A stretch of DNA of 64,000 nucleotides from the NCBI GenBank assembly GCA_050252335.1, contig JBFWLB010000001.1, positions 62,001-126,000 of the forward strand, read 5' to 3'. Below are positions 35,062 to 43,099 of the stretch, one piece after another (the stretch's first letter is position 1; every line of letters begins with the position of its first letter). The stretch comes from Berkiella_A sp050252335 (GTDB lineage: Bacteria > Pseudomonadota > Gammaproteobacteria > Berkiellales > Berkiellaceae). The notes under the pieces were generated by a model. That model made no database searches. It was given only the letters and a program-made list of their open reading frames with translations, and had not been told where the DNA came from. The translations under genes and the position numbers were made by a program.

Positions 35062-35100
35062 CCGCAATCTCCACGTACTTGTGTACACTCCGGTTGCTTC
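35062..35100 (+). repeat. R2 element, copy F (core only)
   Basis: CCGCAATCTCCACGTACTTG followed by TGTACACTCCGGTTGCTTC is an isolated R2 core hairpin without outer arms, ending about five bases from the ispB stop codon at 35105. Confidence 0.65.
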
Positions 35101-35104
35101 ACTA

Positions 35105-36073
35105 CTAATAATTTCTTGCGACAATAAAATCAGCTAAATCATTTAAAGCTGCTTTATAGTCTGTGTCGGGAAGCAGTGTTAAAGCTTGTTTGGCATTTCT
35201 GATGGCTTCAGAAGCCAGGCGCATAGTGTAATCAATCGCACCACATGACACAATGCCACTCTGTATTTCAACTAATTTATCAGAGCCTTTGTTGAGAATG
35301 GCATTTTTAATGAGATCGACAAGCGCAGCGTCTCCATGTTGCATACCATAAATTAATGGGAGGGTAGCTTTGCCTTCTGCCAAATCGTCGCCAATATTTT
35401 TGCCCCAATCTGGGTTATCGCCTTGATAATCTAGTAAGTCGTCGACTAACTGAAAGGCAATTCCAATATGCCTGCCATAGGAAGCCAGCATTTGTTTAAT
35501 GGTACGAGATTGATTGCCCAACACAGCCCCAAGTTGGCAAGCTGCTTCAAAGAGTTTTGCTGTTTTATATTCAATGACGCGTAAATATTGTGCTTCACTG
35601 ATGTCGGGCTGCTGTCTATGAGTTAGTTGTAAAACCTCTCCCTCGGCAATCACATTGGTGGTTTCGGCTAAGATCTCAGTGGCTTCTGAGTTCTTGAGCC
35701 TAGCAATCATTTGAAAAGCACGAGAGTAGATGAAATCTCCAACTAAAACGGCTGAAGCGTTATCCCAGACAGCATTCGCTGTGGGTTTACCTCTACGTAA
35801 GAGGGAGCGATCGACAACATCGTCGTGTAGCAGGGTTGCCGTATGAATAAACTCTATGATGGTAGCCATTGTAATGGCTTCTTCGGATTGAGCATTGCAT
35901 GCTTTACTAGAAAGTAAAACGACTAAAGGGCGAATTCGTTTGCCGCCACTGTTGACAATATAATGCCCTATCTGGTTAACTGTCTCAACCTTGGATTCCA
36001 AACTACTGACAATAAGCGTGTCAACAGCTTGTAATTCGCTGCTTACACATTGTCGCAGGGGCTGAATAATCAT
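35105..36073 (-). CDS. ispB: Octaprenyl diphosphate synthase
   Basis: 322 aa trans-prenyltransferase making the ubiquinone side chain. Both Asp-rich motifs are present: LLHDDVVDRSLLRRGKPT (first) and QLVDDLLDYQGD (second). GGKRIRPLVVLLSSKA is the isopentenyl-diphosphate binding stretch. Divergent from rplU, an arrangement common in gammaproteobacteria. Chain length (C40 versus other) is inferred from the family. Together with coq7 it indicates ubiquinone-based respiration. Confidence 0.93.
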   Translation of the reverse strand: MIIQPLRQCVSSELQAVDTLIVSSLESKVETVNQIGHYIVNSGGKRIRPLVVLLSSKACNAQSEEAITMATIIEFIHTATLLHDDVVDRSLLRRGKPTANAVWDNASAVLVGDFIYSRAFQMIARLKNSEATEILAETTNVIAEGEVLQLTHRQQPDISEAQYLRVIEYKTAKLFEAACQLGAVLGNQSRTIKQMLASYGRHIGIAFQLVDDLLDYQGDNPDWGKNIGDDLAEGKATLPLIYGMQHGDAALVDLIKNAILNKGSDKLVEIQSGIVSCGAIDYTMRLASEAIRNAKQALTLLPDTDYKAALNDLADFIVARNY

Positions 36074-36240
36074 GTGTTAACTTGCTTAATTATTGAATAG
36101 TTTAGTTAGGATACACTAAATTATTGCTTTTTTGCTAAGAATTAAAGTAAAATTTTTGCCCTTGAGGCTTGAGATCCAATTACTCAAGTGAGTCGAGGCG
36201 AAAGCCATATAAAAAAGTTAAAATAAATTTGGAGAGTTCT

Positions 36241-36576
36241 GTGAGTGAATTAAATCCCACTGCCGTCATCGCCACAGGGGGCAAGCAATACCGTGTTAAG
36301 GTTGGACAAAAGCTCCAAGTTGAGAAGTTGGTTGGCGAACCAGGAAATAAATTTGTATTTAGCAAAGAATCTGTATTGCTTGTTAGTGAAGGCGAAAAAA
36401 TCCAAGTAGGTGCTCCTTTCCTAGAGAAAGCCACGGTTGAAGCTAAAATTGTTCAACATGGCCGTGGTGATAAAGTAACCATTATCAAAATGAGAAGACG
36501 TAAAACCTACCGTCGTAAACAAGGGCATCGCCAAGCGTTTACTGAAATCGAAATTACTAATATACAAGCAGCATAA
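36241..36576 (+). CDS. rplU: 50S ribosomal protein L21
   Basis: 111 aa from the chosen start. TAVIATGGKQYRVKVGQKL and the RRRKTYRRKQGHRQ segment are diagnostic. The frame is open upstream to 36169, but GTG at 36241 follows TTGGAG at proper distance and gives a near-normal length with a short N-terminal extension (SELNP). First gene of rplU-rpmA-obgE. Confidence 0.95.
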   Translation: MSELNPTAVIATGGKQYRVKVGQKLQVEKLVGEPGNKFVFSKESVLLVSEGEKIQVGAPFLEKATVEAKIVQHGRGDKVTIIKMRRRKTYRRKQGHRQAFTEIEITNIQAA

Positions 36577-36628
36577 TCCTTTTCGAAGGTTGCTCGCTGC
36601 GTTAAAGAAAAAATGACAAGGGGCAGAA

Positions 36629-36916
36629 ATGGCACATAAGAAAGCAGGCGGTAGTACTCGCAATGGTCGAGATTCTAACCCGAAGTATTTAGGTGTTAAG
36701 CGTTATGGTGGTGAATGGGTAACTGCTGGCAGTATTATTGTCAGACAAAAAGGTACCAAATTTCATGCCGGTGTATTTGTAGGCCAAGGTAGCGATTATA
36801 CTTTATTTGCAAAAGTATCAGGATATATTAGCTTTAAAGTGACAGGTCGATTGAATCGCCGCACTGTTAGTATTATCCCCGCTGACTCCGCACAACAAAT
36901 TCCCGCACAAGCTTAA
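36629..36916 (+). CDS. rpmA: 50S ribosomal protein L27
   Basis: 95 aa. The start MAHKKAGGSTRNGRDSNPK is invariant in this family, whose N-terminus reaches the peptidyl-transferase centre; there is no cleaved leader of the Staphylococcus type. KRYGGEWVTAGSIIVRQKGT follows. AAGGGG ribosome binding site. 52 bp after rplU. Confidence 0.98.
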   Translation: MAHKKAGGSTRNGRDSNPKYLGVKRYGGEWVTAGSIIVRQKGTKFHAGVFVGQGSDYTLFAKVSGYISFKVTGRLNRRTVSIIPADSAQQIPAQA

Positions 36917-36932
36917 TTTAGAGTAATTCTCA

Positions 36933-36967
36933 AGACCTTTTGCTAAAGTGTATTTAGTAGAAGGTCT
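36933..36967 (+). terminator. Hairpin between rpmA and obgE
   Basis: AGACCTTTTGCTAAA (36933-36947) pairs with TTTAGTAGAAGGTCT (36953-36967), 13 of 15 positions. It has no T-run after it, so it probably attenuates or protects ribosomal-protein mRNA rather than stopping all transcription into obgE. Confidence 0.45.
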
Positions 36968-36993
36968 TCAATAAAGTAGTAAAGCATCAAGAT

Positions 36994-38061
36994 ATGAAAT
37001 TCGTCGACGAAGCAATCATCCGTGTTCAAGCTGGTAAAGGTGGTAATGGCTCCTCTAGTTTTAGACGTGAGAAATTTGTGCCCTTTGGTGGCCCTGATGG
37101 CGGAGATGGTGGCAAAGGCGGTAATGTATATCTTGTAGCAGATGCCTCCATCAACACCTTAATTGATTTTCGTTATCAAACCGTTTTTCAAGCTAAAAGT
37201 GGCGATTGTGGTCATGGTAAACAGTGCCGTGGTCATGATGGTGAATCGTGCTGGGTAAAGGTTCCTGCTGGGACTATCATCAGAGATGAGGAAACTCAGG
37301 AAATCTTGGCTGAATTAATCACCGATGGCCAAACGATGTTGATAGCCCAAGGTGGGGCACGTGGTTTAGGGAATGTGCATTTTAAAACCTCTACGAACCG
37401 CGCACCACGCAAGACTACCAAGGGTAAGCCGGGTGAAGAACGTAAATTACGTTTGGAGCTACAATTGCTTGCCGATGTCGGGGTTGTAGGCTTTCCGAAT
37501 GCAGGCAAATCAACGCTTATTCAAGCGGTATCCAATGCCACGACCAAAGTTGCAGATTATCCTTTTACAACGACTTATCCTCAATTAGGCACAGTAAGCC
37601 TTGATGGTTCAACCCGTTTTGTTATTGCAGATATCCCTGGCCTTATAGAAGGCGCCCATTTAGGAGCGGGGTTAGGTTTACAATTTTTAAAGCACCTCAC
37701 ACGTACACACCTTCTTTTGCACATTGTTGATATGCTAGAAGAAGATTGCTTCAACAATATTTTGTTGATTGAAGAAGAATTAAAAATGTTCAGCCCTGAG
37801 CTATTAGAAAAGCCACGTTGGTTGGTACTCAATAAAGCGGATTGTGTTGACGCTGCAAGCATTGATGAGCTTAAGCAGCGTATTCGTGCCCACAAAGGTG
37901 AAGACACGCCTATTTTTGTTATTTCTGCTGCTGAGCGTAGAGGTACACTGGAAATGTGTAAAGAGATTGCGCAAGCATTACTTGTTTACAGACAAGCATT
38001 TGCCAATAGAGTAGAGAATGAGAGCACAGAATTTCAAAACACAGAAATTCAAGATTGGTAA
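36994..38061 (+). CDS. obgE: GTPase Obg/CgtA
   Basis: 355 aa. The glycine-rich Obg fold (residues 1-158, FVDEAIIRVQAGKGGNGSSS, GGPDGGDGGKGGNVYL) is followed by a GTPase domain with G1 GFPNAGKST, G3 DIPG and G4 NKAD. Binds the 50S subunit and links assembly to nutrient state and ppGpp. Distal gene of the rplU-rpmA-obgE unit. Confidence 0.97.
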   Translation: MKFVDEAIIRVQAGKGGNGSSSFRREKFVPFGGPDGGDGGKGGNVYLVADASINTLIDFRYQTVFQAKSGDCGHGKQCRGHDGESCWVKVPAGTIIRDEETQEILAELITDGQTMLIAQGGARGLGNVHFKTSTNRAPRKTTKGKPGEERKLRLELQLLADVGVVGFPNAGKSTLIQAVSNATTKVADYPFTTTYPQLGTVSLDGSTRFVIADIPGLIEGAHLGAGLGLQFLKHLTRTHLLLHIVDMLEEDCFNNILLIEEELKMFSPELLEKPRWLVLNKADCVDAASIDELKQRIRAHKGEDTPIFVISAAERRGTLEMCKEIAQALLVYRQAFANRVENESTEFQNTEIQDW

Positions 38062-38098
38062 CAGGCCTCAAGCAGTAGATTAGCGCTTTGTTCTGCTG

Positions 38099-38989
38099 CT
38101 ATTTATTCTGATCAATGGCTTCTGTGGTTACTGCGTCTTTCATCACAACAATACTAATGCGACGATTCTTTGGATTATGTGGATTTCTAGCATCCAGCAA
38201 AATGGAAGCGCCATATCCCATTACCCTTAATATTTTATCCTTTGGCATGCCTGCGGCTTCCAGTTCTCGACGTGCTGAATTTGCGCGATTGGATGAGAGA
38301 TCCCAGTTGCTCTTTCTCACATCTTCAGAATTATATTCAAATCCATCGGTATGACCAATAATGCTTATTTTATTAGGAATTTGCATGAAAAGAGGTGCAA
38401 GTGATCTAAGTACAGGCCTGATTTCGGGTTCTAATTCATCACTACTCATCGCAAACATTGGGCGCTCTTCATTATCAATAACCTGAATGCGCAAGCCTTC
38501 ATAGGTGATATCTACCTTAATTTGGTCTTTATATTTAGAGACCTCGGGCGTACTGTTAATCATATTTTCAATAGCGCCTTTCATTTTCTGTAAATGTTCT
38601 AGCTCTTTTTGTTTTCTAACATCGTCCATGGTTTTCGTATCTGGTTTAGAAGGAAGGGCGTTTTTTTCCTTTTCTTTTTCTCGTTCCGTTGTGTCAATTT
38701 TAGGCTGTAATACAGTTTTAGGTGTGATCTCTGCTAAGTTATCGCCACCTTTATTGAGAATTTTGAGCGGCTGTTTAAAGTATTCGGCAATACCTTCTAG
38801 TTTTGATTTGTTCACAGAGCTTACTAGCCACATCAATAGAAAGAAGGCCATCATGGCGGTTACAAAGTCGGCATAAGCAATTTTCCAGGCACCGCCATGA
38901 TGACCACCACTGACCTTCTTAATTTTCTTTATCACAATCAATGGAGGCTTTTCTTCTGTGGCACCTGTTCCAGGTATTATTTCTGCCAT
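38099..38989 (-). CDS. motB: Flagellar motor stator protein MotB
   Basis: 296 aa. One N-terminal membrane helix carries the proton-binding Asp in YADFVTAMMAFFLLMWL. A charged linker (~residues 70-130) leads to an OmpA-like peptidoglycan-binding domain (ISIIGHTDGFEY, DLSSNRANSARRELEAAG, NRRISIVV). Starts 3 bp after the motA stop, as an operon. Motility genes otherwise absent from the window. Confidence 0.95.
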   Translation of the reverse strand: MAEIIPGTGATEEKPPLIVIKKIKKVSGGHHGGAWKIAYADFVTAMMAFFLLMWLVSSVNKSKLEGIAEYFKQPLKILNKGGDNLAEITPKTVLQPKIDTTEREKEKEKNALPSKPDTKTMDDVRKQKELEHLQKMKGAIENMINSTPEVSKYKDQIKVDITYEGLRIQVIDNEERPMFAMSSDELEPEIRPVLRSLAPLFMQIPNKISIIGHTDGFEYNSEDVRKSNWDLSSNRANSARRELEAAGMPKDKILRVMGYGASILLDARNPHNPKNRRISIVVMKDAVTTEAIDQNK

Positions 38990-38992
38990 ATT

Positions 38993-39880
38993 TTATGTGC
39001 TCGCGCTTGCGCTATTACGTGTTGCTTTTTTAACTTCTTCTAGCATTTCGTCTAGTTGTTTTGCAGAGGGGCGTTCTGTAGAGAATAGAATTTTACGACC
39101 AAATTCTATGGCTGTTTGATTTGAGCACTTATGCATTTGTGCAAGTATGACCAATTTAATACATTGAAACATTTGAGTACTTTCATTGGCGCGTTGCTCC
39201 ATGATGACCGCTAATGGGCCGATAAACCCATAACCGAGCAAAATACCCAAGAAAGTTCCAACCAGTGCAGCTGCAATTAACATACCGAGTTCTGCGGGCG
39301 GCAAGCTGATAGATTCCATGGTATGTACAACCCCCATTACGGCGGCAACGATACCAAAGGCAGGCATACCATCAGCGAGCTTAGCGATAGCATGTGAAGG
39401 CATAAGTGCTTCGTGGTGATGCGTTTCAATTTCGTTATCCATCAGATTTTCAACATGGTGCACACTGAGATCTTCATTAATGATCATGCGGAAATAGTCA
39501 CAGATAAATTCTACAACATGGTGATTGGCTAATATTTTAGGATAGGCAGAAAAAATAGGGCTTTCGTGAGGATTTTCTAAGTCAGCCTCTAAGGAAATAG
39601 AGCCTTGATGATGGATTTTTACCAGCAGGGAATAGAGTACGCTTAAGAGCTGCGCATAAGTGGCTTTATTGTATTTAGAAGGCAAAAAAGCACGACCTAG
39701 CTCTTTAAGGGTGGCTTTGAGTACTTTGCCACTATTACTACAGATAAAGGCGCCAGTGGCGGCACCACCAATCATTAATAATTCTACAGGTTGAAATAAG
39801 GCTGCTAGATGGCCTCCTGCTAATGCATAGCCGCCGAAAACAGAAGCCAATACAGCTAAATACCCAATGAGGATCAGCAT
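38993..39880 (-). CDS. motA: Flagellar motor stator protein MotA
   Basis: 295 aa, four membrane helices. Family segments are GGAATGAFICSNSG near the N-terminus, KLADGMPAFGIVAAVMGVVHTM with the Pro residues of the cytoplasmic-facing loop, and PPAELGMLIAAALVGTFLGILLGYG cut across helices 3-4. Forms the proton channel with MotB. The pair implies flagellar motility at some stage of the life cycle. Confidence 0.95.
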   Translation of the reverse strand: MLILIGYLAVLASVFGGYALAGGHLAALFQPVELLMIGGAATGAFICSNSGKVLKATLKELGRAFLPSKYNKATYAQLLSVLYSLLVKIHHQGSISLEADLENPHESPIFSAYPKILANHHVVEFICDYFRMIINEDLSVHHVENLMDNEIETHHHEALMPSHAIAKLADGMPAFGIVAAVMGVVHTMESISLPPAELGMLIAAALVGTFLGILLGYGFIGPLAVIMEQRANESTQMFQCIKLVILAQMHKCSNQTAIEFGRKILFSTERPSAKQLDEMLEEVKKATRNSASAST

Positions 39881-40137
39881 ATTTTAAAACCCATGTCCTT
39901 ATGTTTTTTGCTTATCTATGGCTGCGTAGATTCGCCATCCGCATTGATATGGTGTAATGCACAATATCATCCCCTGCGGAGCAAGAATTTATTTGATTAT
40001 ACACATATATTTTAAGAGCAGCCAAGAGGGGAGATATAGCTAACTGAAGTATAGCTACTGTTTTGCGATCAACCAATGAGAGAAGATATATAGAAAAAAG
40101 TCAACAAAGTAACTTTTTAACATGACTAAGCTACAAC
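39881..40137. other. Intergenic region between motA and the rpsT terminator
   Basis: About 257 bp expected to hold the motA promoter. No convincing FliA or sigma70 promoter and no RNA gene was recognised. Confidence 0.4.
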
Positions 40138-40168
40138 CCCTTTGCTTTAGGAATGTTAAAGCAAAGGG
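40138..40168 (-). terminator. rpsT terminator hairpin
   Basis: CCCTTTGCTTTA (40138-40149) pairs perfectly with TAAAGCAAAGGG (40157-40168). It lies 26 bases past the rpsT stop on the minus strand. Confidence 0.65.
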
Positions 40169-40194
40169 AGTAAATCGGGTACCTGGGCAGGGTT

Positions 40195-40461
40195 TTATGC
40201 AGCCAGTGCCAAAACTTTCTTATTTAATCTGCTTTTATGACGTGCAGCTTTATTCTTATGAATTAAACCCTTAATCACTAAACGATCAATATAAGAGGTC
40301 GCTATTTGATATTCTGTTTGTGCTTTGCCATGATCGCCAGTAGCGATAGTAAGCAGTACTTTTTTAACATGCGTGTACATTCTTGAAACTTGCCACTTAT
40401 TTTCTTGGCGGCGTTTTTCATTTTGACGTGCTCTTTTTTTAGCCTGTTTTGTATTAGCCAA
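40195..40461 (-). CDS. rpsT: 30S ribosomal protein S20
   Basis: 88 aa, starting ANTKQAKKRARQNEKRR after the initiator. The start is TTG at 40459-40461, preceded by GGGGAT; the frame is open further upstream, but those residues are not S20-like. E. coli rpsT also uses UUG, which makes it inefficient and helps S20 limit its own synthesis, so the rare start seems conserved. Confidence 0.95.
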   Translation of the reverse strand: MANTKQAKKRARQNEKRRQENKWQVSRMYTHVKKVLLTIATGDHGKAQTEYQIATSYIDRLVIKGLIHKNKAARHKSRLNKKVLALAA

Positions 40462-40496
40462 AGTATTTATCCCCGAAGCTGTTTCGAAAGCTTGCA

Positions 40497-40525
40497 ATCA
40501 TCGCTATTTTAGTTTGAGATGTCAA
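40497..40525 (-). promoter_or_regulatory. Putative rpsT promoter
   Basis: On the minus strand, a perfect TTGACA (40520-40525), 17 bases, then GATGAT (40497-40502), a weak -10. It is placed about 35 bases before the rpsT TTG start. Confidence 0.45.
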
Positions 40526-40564
40526 TGTTTTAAATAGGCCTTTATTAGGATCCGAACACTCACT

Positions 40565-42115
40565 ATGAGCAAACAGTTATTAAAGTCCACTAGCACAGTT
40601 AGTGCAATGACATTTTTTTCCAGAATCTTGGGCTTCATTCGAGATATGGTGGTTGCGCATATGTTTGGAGCCAGTGCAGGGTTAGACGCTTTCTTGGTGG
40701 CGTTTAAAATACCGAATTTCATGCGTAGGCTCTTTGCTGAGGGCGCATTCTCACAAGCCTTTGTCCCTGTCCTTAGCGAAACGGTTGCGGTTAAATCCCA
40801 GCCTGAAGTGCAATTCTTAATTGATAGAGTCTGTGGTTGTTTATTGTTAGTTTTGACGCTGATTACCATCTTGGGATGCGTGGGGGCACCTTTTTTAATT
40901 ACGTTGTTTGCCCCTGGATTTAATGAAAATCCAAAGCAATTTGCTTTAGCTTCTGAGATGCTGCGTTGGACTTTCCCTTATTTATTACTGATTTCAATGA
41001 CCGCGTTTTTCTCAGGAATTCAAAATGCGCACAATCGCTTTGCATTACCTGCGTTGACGCCTGTTCTCTTAAATATAAGTATGATTTTTGCGGCGCTCTA
41101 TTTGACGGGTTTTGCCGCTGATCCAGTCATCGCGCTTGCATGGGGCGTTTTATTAGGTGGCTTTTTGCAATTGTTTTTTCAATTGCCTGCTATTTATAAA
41201 TTAGGTCTTTTGCCAAAGCCTAAAATTGCTTTCTTTGATCCAAATGTGAAAAAAGTATTAAAATTAATGTTGCCTGCACTTATTGGGGCTTCTGTGATGC
41301 AAATCAATTTATTAGTCGATACGATTTTTGCATCTTTTCTGCCGGCAGGTAGTTTAACTTGGCTATATTATTCCGATAGATTGCTTGAGTTTCCGGTTGG
41401 TATGTTTGGTGTGGCGCTGGCCACAGTGGTGTTGCCTCATCTCTCTAAGCAATATGCAAACAAAAATGATTATGCTTTTTCAGATAGTATTGATTGGGCA
41501 TTTAGAGTAATTTTATTAATTGGTATTCCATGCACTCTTGGTTTGATTCTGCTTGCAAAACCTATTTTATCAACTTTATTCCAGTACGGGCGTTTTACGG
41601 CACAAGATGTGATTTTCACAAGCTATAGTTTAATGGCGCTTTCTCTAGGGTTGGTGGGGTTTTTAGTTGTTAAAATCATGGTCTCAGCTTTTTATGCGCG
41701 CCAAAATACTAAGTTACCCTTAAAAGTTGCGTTGGTTGCGATTAGCTGTAATGTGATTTTTAATTTTATATTAATTGGCCCTTTTAAGCATGCTGGTTTA
41801 GCTTTGGCCTCGACTTTGTCTCAAGCTGTTCAGCTTAGCATTTTGCTATATGTGCTTCTCAAATTGAAACATTACATGCCCTCGAAGGGTTGGCTAAAAT
41901 ATGTATTTCGCTTAGTGCTTGCCAATACATGCATGATTGCTTTTCTGGTTGTCTTAAGCCCAGAGGCTGATGCATGGTTGGAAAATTCTGGATTATGGCG
42001 CGGGTATCAGCTAGGCATTTTAGTGGCGGGTTCTGTTGTGGTATATGGCGCCGCCCTATGGGTTGTAGGCTTGCGATTTACACATTTTAATATGAGAGCA
42101 CTTTCTCAATCATAA
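40565..42115 (+). CDS. murJ: Lipid II flippase MurJ
   Basis: 516 aa, about 14 membrane helices, MviN/MurJ family. FFSRILGFIRDMVVAHMFGAS and FMRRLFAEGAFSQAFVPVL are the diagnostic N-terminal segments, with basic residues lining the central cavity. Exports lipid II for cell-wall synthesis. ATG at 40565. Divergent from rpsT and followed 16 bp later by ribF, the standard gammaproteobacterial order. Confidence 0.96.
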   Translation: MSKQLLKSTSTVSAMTFFSRILGFIRDMVVAHMFGASAGLDAFLVAFKIPNFMRRLFAEGAFSQAFVPVLSETVAVKSQPEVQFLIDRVCGCLLLVLTLITILGCVGAPFLITLFAPGFNENPKQFALASEMLRWTFPYLLLISMTAFFSGIQNAHNRFALPALTPVLLNISMIFAALYLTGFAADPVIALAWGVLLGGFLQLFFQLPAIYKLGLLPKPKIAFFDPNVKKVLKLMLPALIGASVMQINLLVDTIFASFLPAGSLTWLYYSDRLLEFPVGMFGVALATVVLPHLSKQYANKNDYAFSDSIDWAFRVILLIGIPCTLGLILLAKPILSTLFQYGRFTAQDVIFTSYSLMALSLGLVGFLVVKIMVSAFYARQNTKLPLKVALVAISCNVIFNFILIGPFKHAGLALASTLSQAVQLSILLYVLLKLKHYMPSKGWLKYVFRLVLANTCMIAFLVVLSPEADAWLENSGLWRGYQLGILVAGSVVVYGAALWVVGLRFTHFNMRALSQS

Positions 42116-42131
42116 GGCGTAAAGGATAGAT

Positions 42132-43064
42132 ATGCAGTTGTTTCGTGACATTCAATCAATGGCGCTAAATGCCTCTGTAGTAACCATTGGTAATTTTGAT
42201 GGATTGCATTTAGGACATCAAAACTTAATTACAAAGACATTCCTTCAAGCACAGAGTCTAGAAATCCCTTCTGTTGTATTGAGCTTCGAACCATTGCCAT
42301 ATATTTATTTTAAGCCAACAACTTTGCATCAAATCATGCCGCTTCGAACGAAGTATCATCTTTTAAAAAAATGGCCTATCGATTATTTGGGGTTGTTAGC
42401 CTTTAATGAGAAATTGGCTACTGTGAGCGCAGAAGCTTTTGTAGAAGACTATTTAGTCAAAGCATTGGGTGTGCGCGTTCTGAATATGGGGCAAGATTTT
42501 CAATTTGGTTACCAGAAGCGTGGTAATGTTGAGCTTTTGCAGAAGATGGGGCAGCAGCATGGATTTCGAGTCAATGTGTTGTCGGATGTAGTTGTGCATG
42601 GAGAGAAAGTAAGTAGTTCAAAAATTCGGCAAGCATTGATTGTGGGAGATATTGAGCGCGCGAATCAATTATTAGGTTATTCCTTTACCTTGATTGCTCG
42701 AGTCCAAAGTGGCAAAAAATTGGGGAGAACACTTGGTTTTCCAACCGCTAATCTTGCGCTTGCCCCTAAATCAATTTTATTAAATGGTGTTTATATTTGT
42801 TGGGCTATTGTGGGTGAGCAGAAGTATCCGGCAGTTTGCAATGTGGGATATCAGCCTACGGTCAATAGTTTTAGAAAAAAAGTAGAGGTACATCTCTTAG
42901 ACTATACGGGTAATTTGTATGGCCAATATTTGAAAGTGGAATTTTTGAAAAAAATTCGCAATGAACAAAAATTTCAGAATGTTTCCGAACTGATAGAGCG
43001 AATTAAACATGATACACTAGTGGCGAAAGAATTTTTCGCAAAACAAGTAAGTTCTCAATTATAG
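42132..43064 (+). CDS. ribF: Bifunctional riboflavin kinase / FAD synthetase
   Basis: 310 aa. The N-terminal FMN adenylyltransferase domain has TIGNFDGLHLGHQNL and the SSSKIRQAL motif. The C-terminal kinase domain (~185-305) has GRTLGFPTANL and NVGYQPTV. Makes FMN and FAD from riboflavin. Lies between murJ and ileS. Confidence 0.97.
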   Translation: MQLFRDIQSMALNASVVTIGNFDGLHLGHQNLITKTFLQAQSLEIPSVVLSFEPLPYIYFKPTTLHQIMPLRTKYHLLKKWPIDYLGLLAFNEKLATVSAEAFVEDYLVKALGVRVLNMGQDFQFGYQKRGNVELLQKMGQQHGFRVNVLSDVVVHGEKVSSSKIRQALIVGDIERANQLLGYSFTLIARVQSGKKLGRTLGFPTANLALAPKSILLNGVYICWAIVGEQKYPAVCNVGYQPTVNSFRKKVEVHLLDYTGNLYGQYLKVEFLKKIRNEQKFQNVSELIERIKHDTLVAKEFFAKQVSSQL

Positions 43065-43099
43065 ATTCAAATGTTGTTTGAATAACTTAAGGCCAAATC

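Noticed and set aside
34691..35104. CRISPR array because of repeated 35-40-base units
   Set aside because: Units are imperfect palindromic R2 cores with unequal spacing and no spacer structure; no cas genes nearby.
34751..35137. Open frame of 128 codons on the plus strand
   Set aside because: It covers the antisense of tRNA-Pro and three R2 copies; the repeated protein pattern only mirrors the DNA repeat.
39964..39992. FliA-like promoter before motA (TAAATTCT, 12 bases, GATGATAT on the minus strand)
   Set aside because: The spacer is one base off and the -10 half matches only about five of eight positions.
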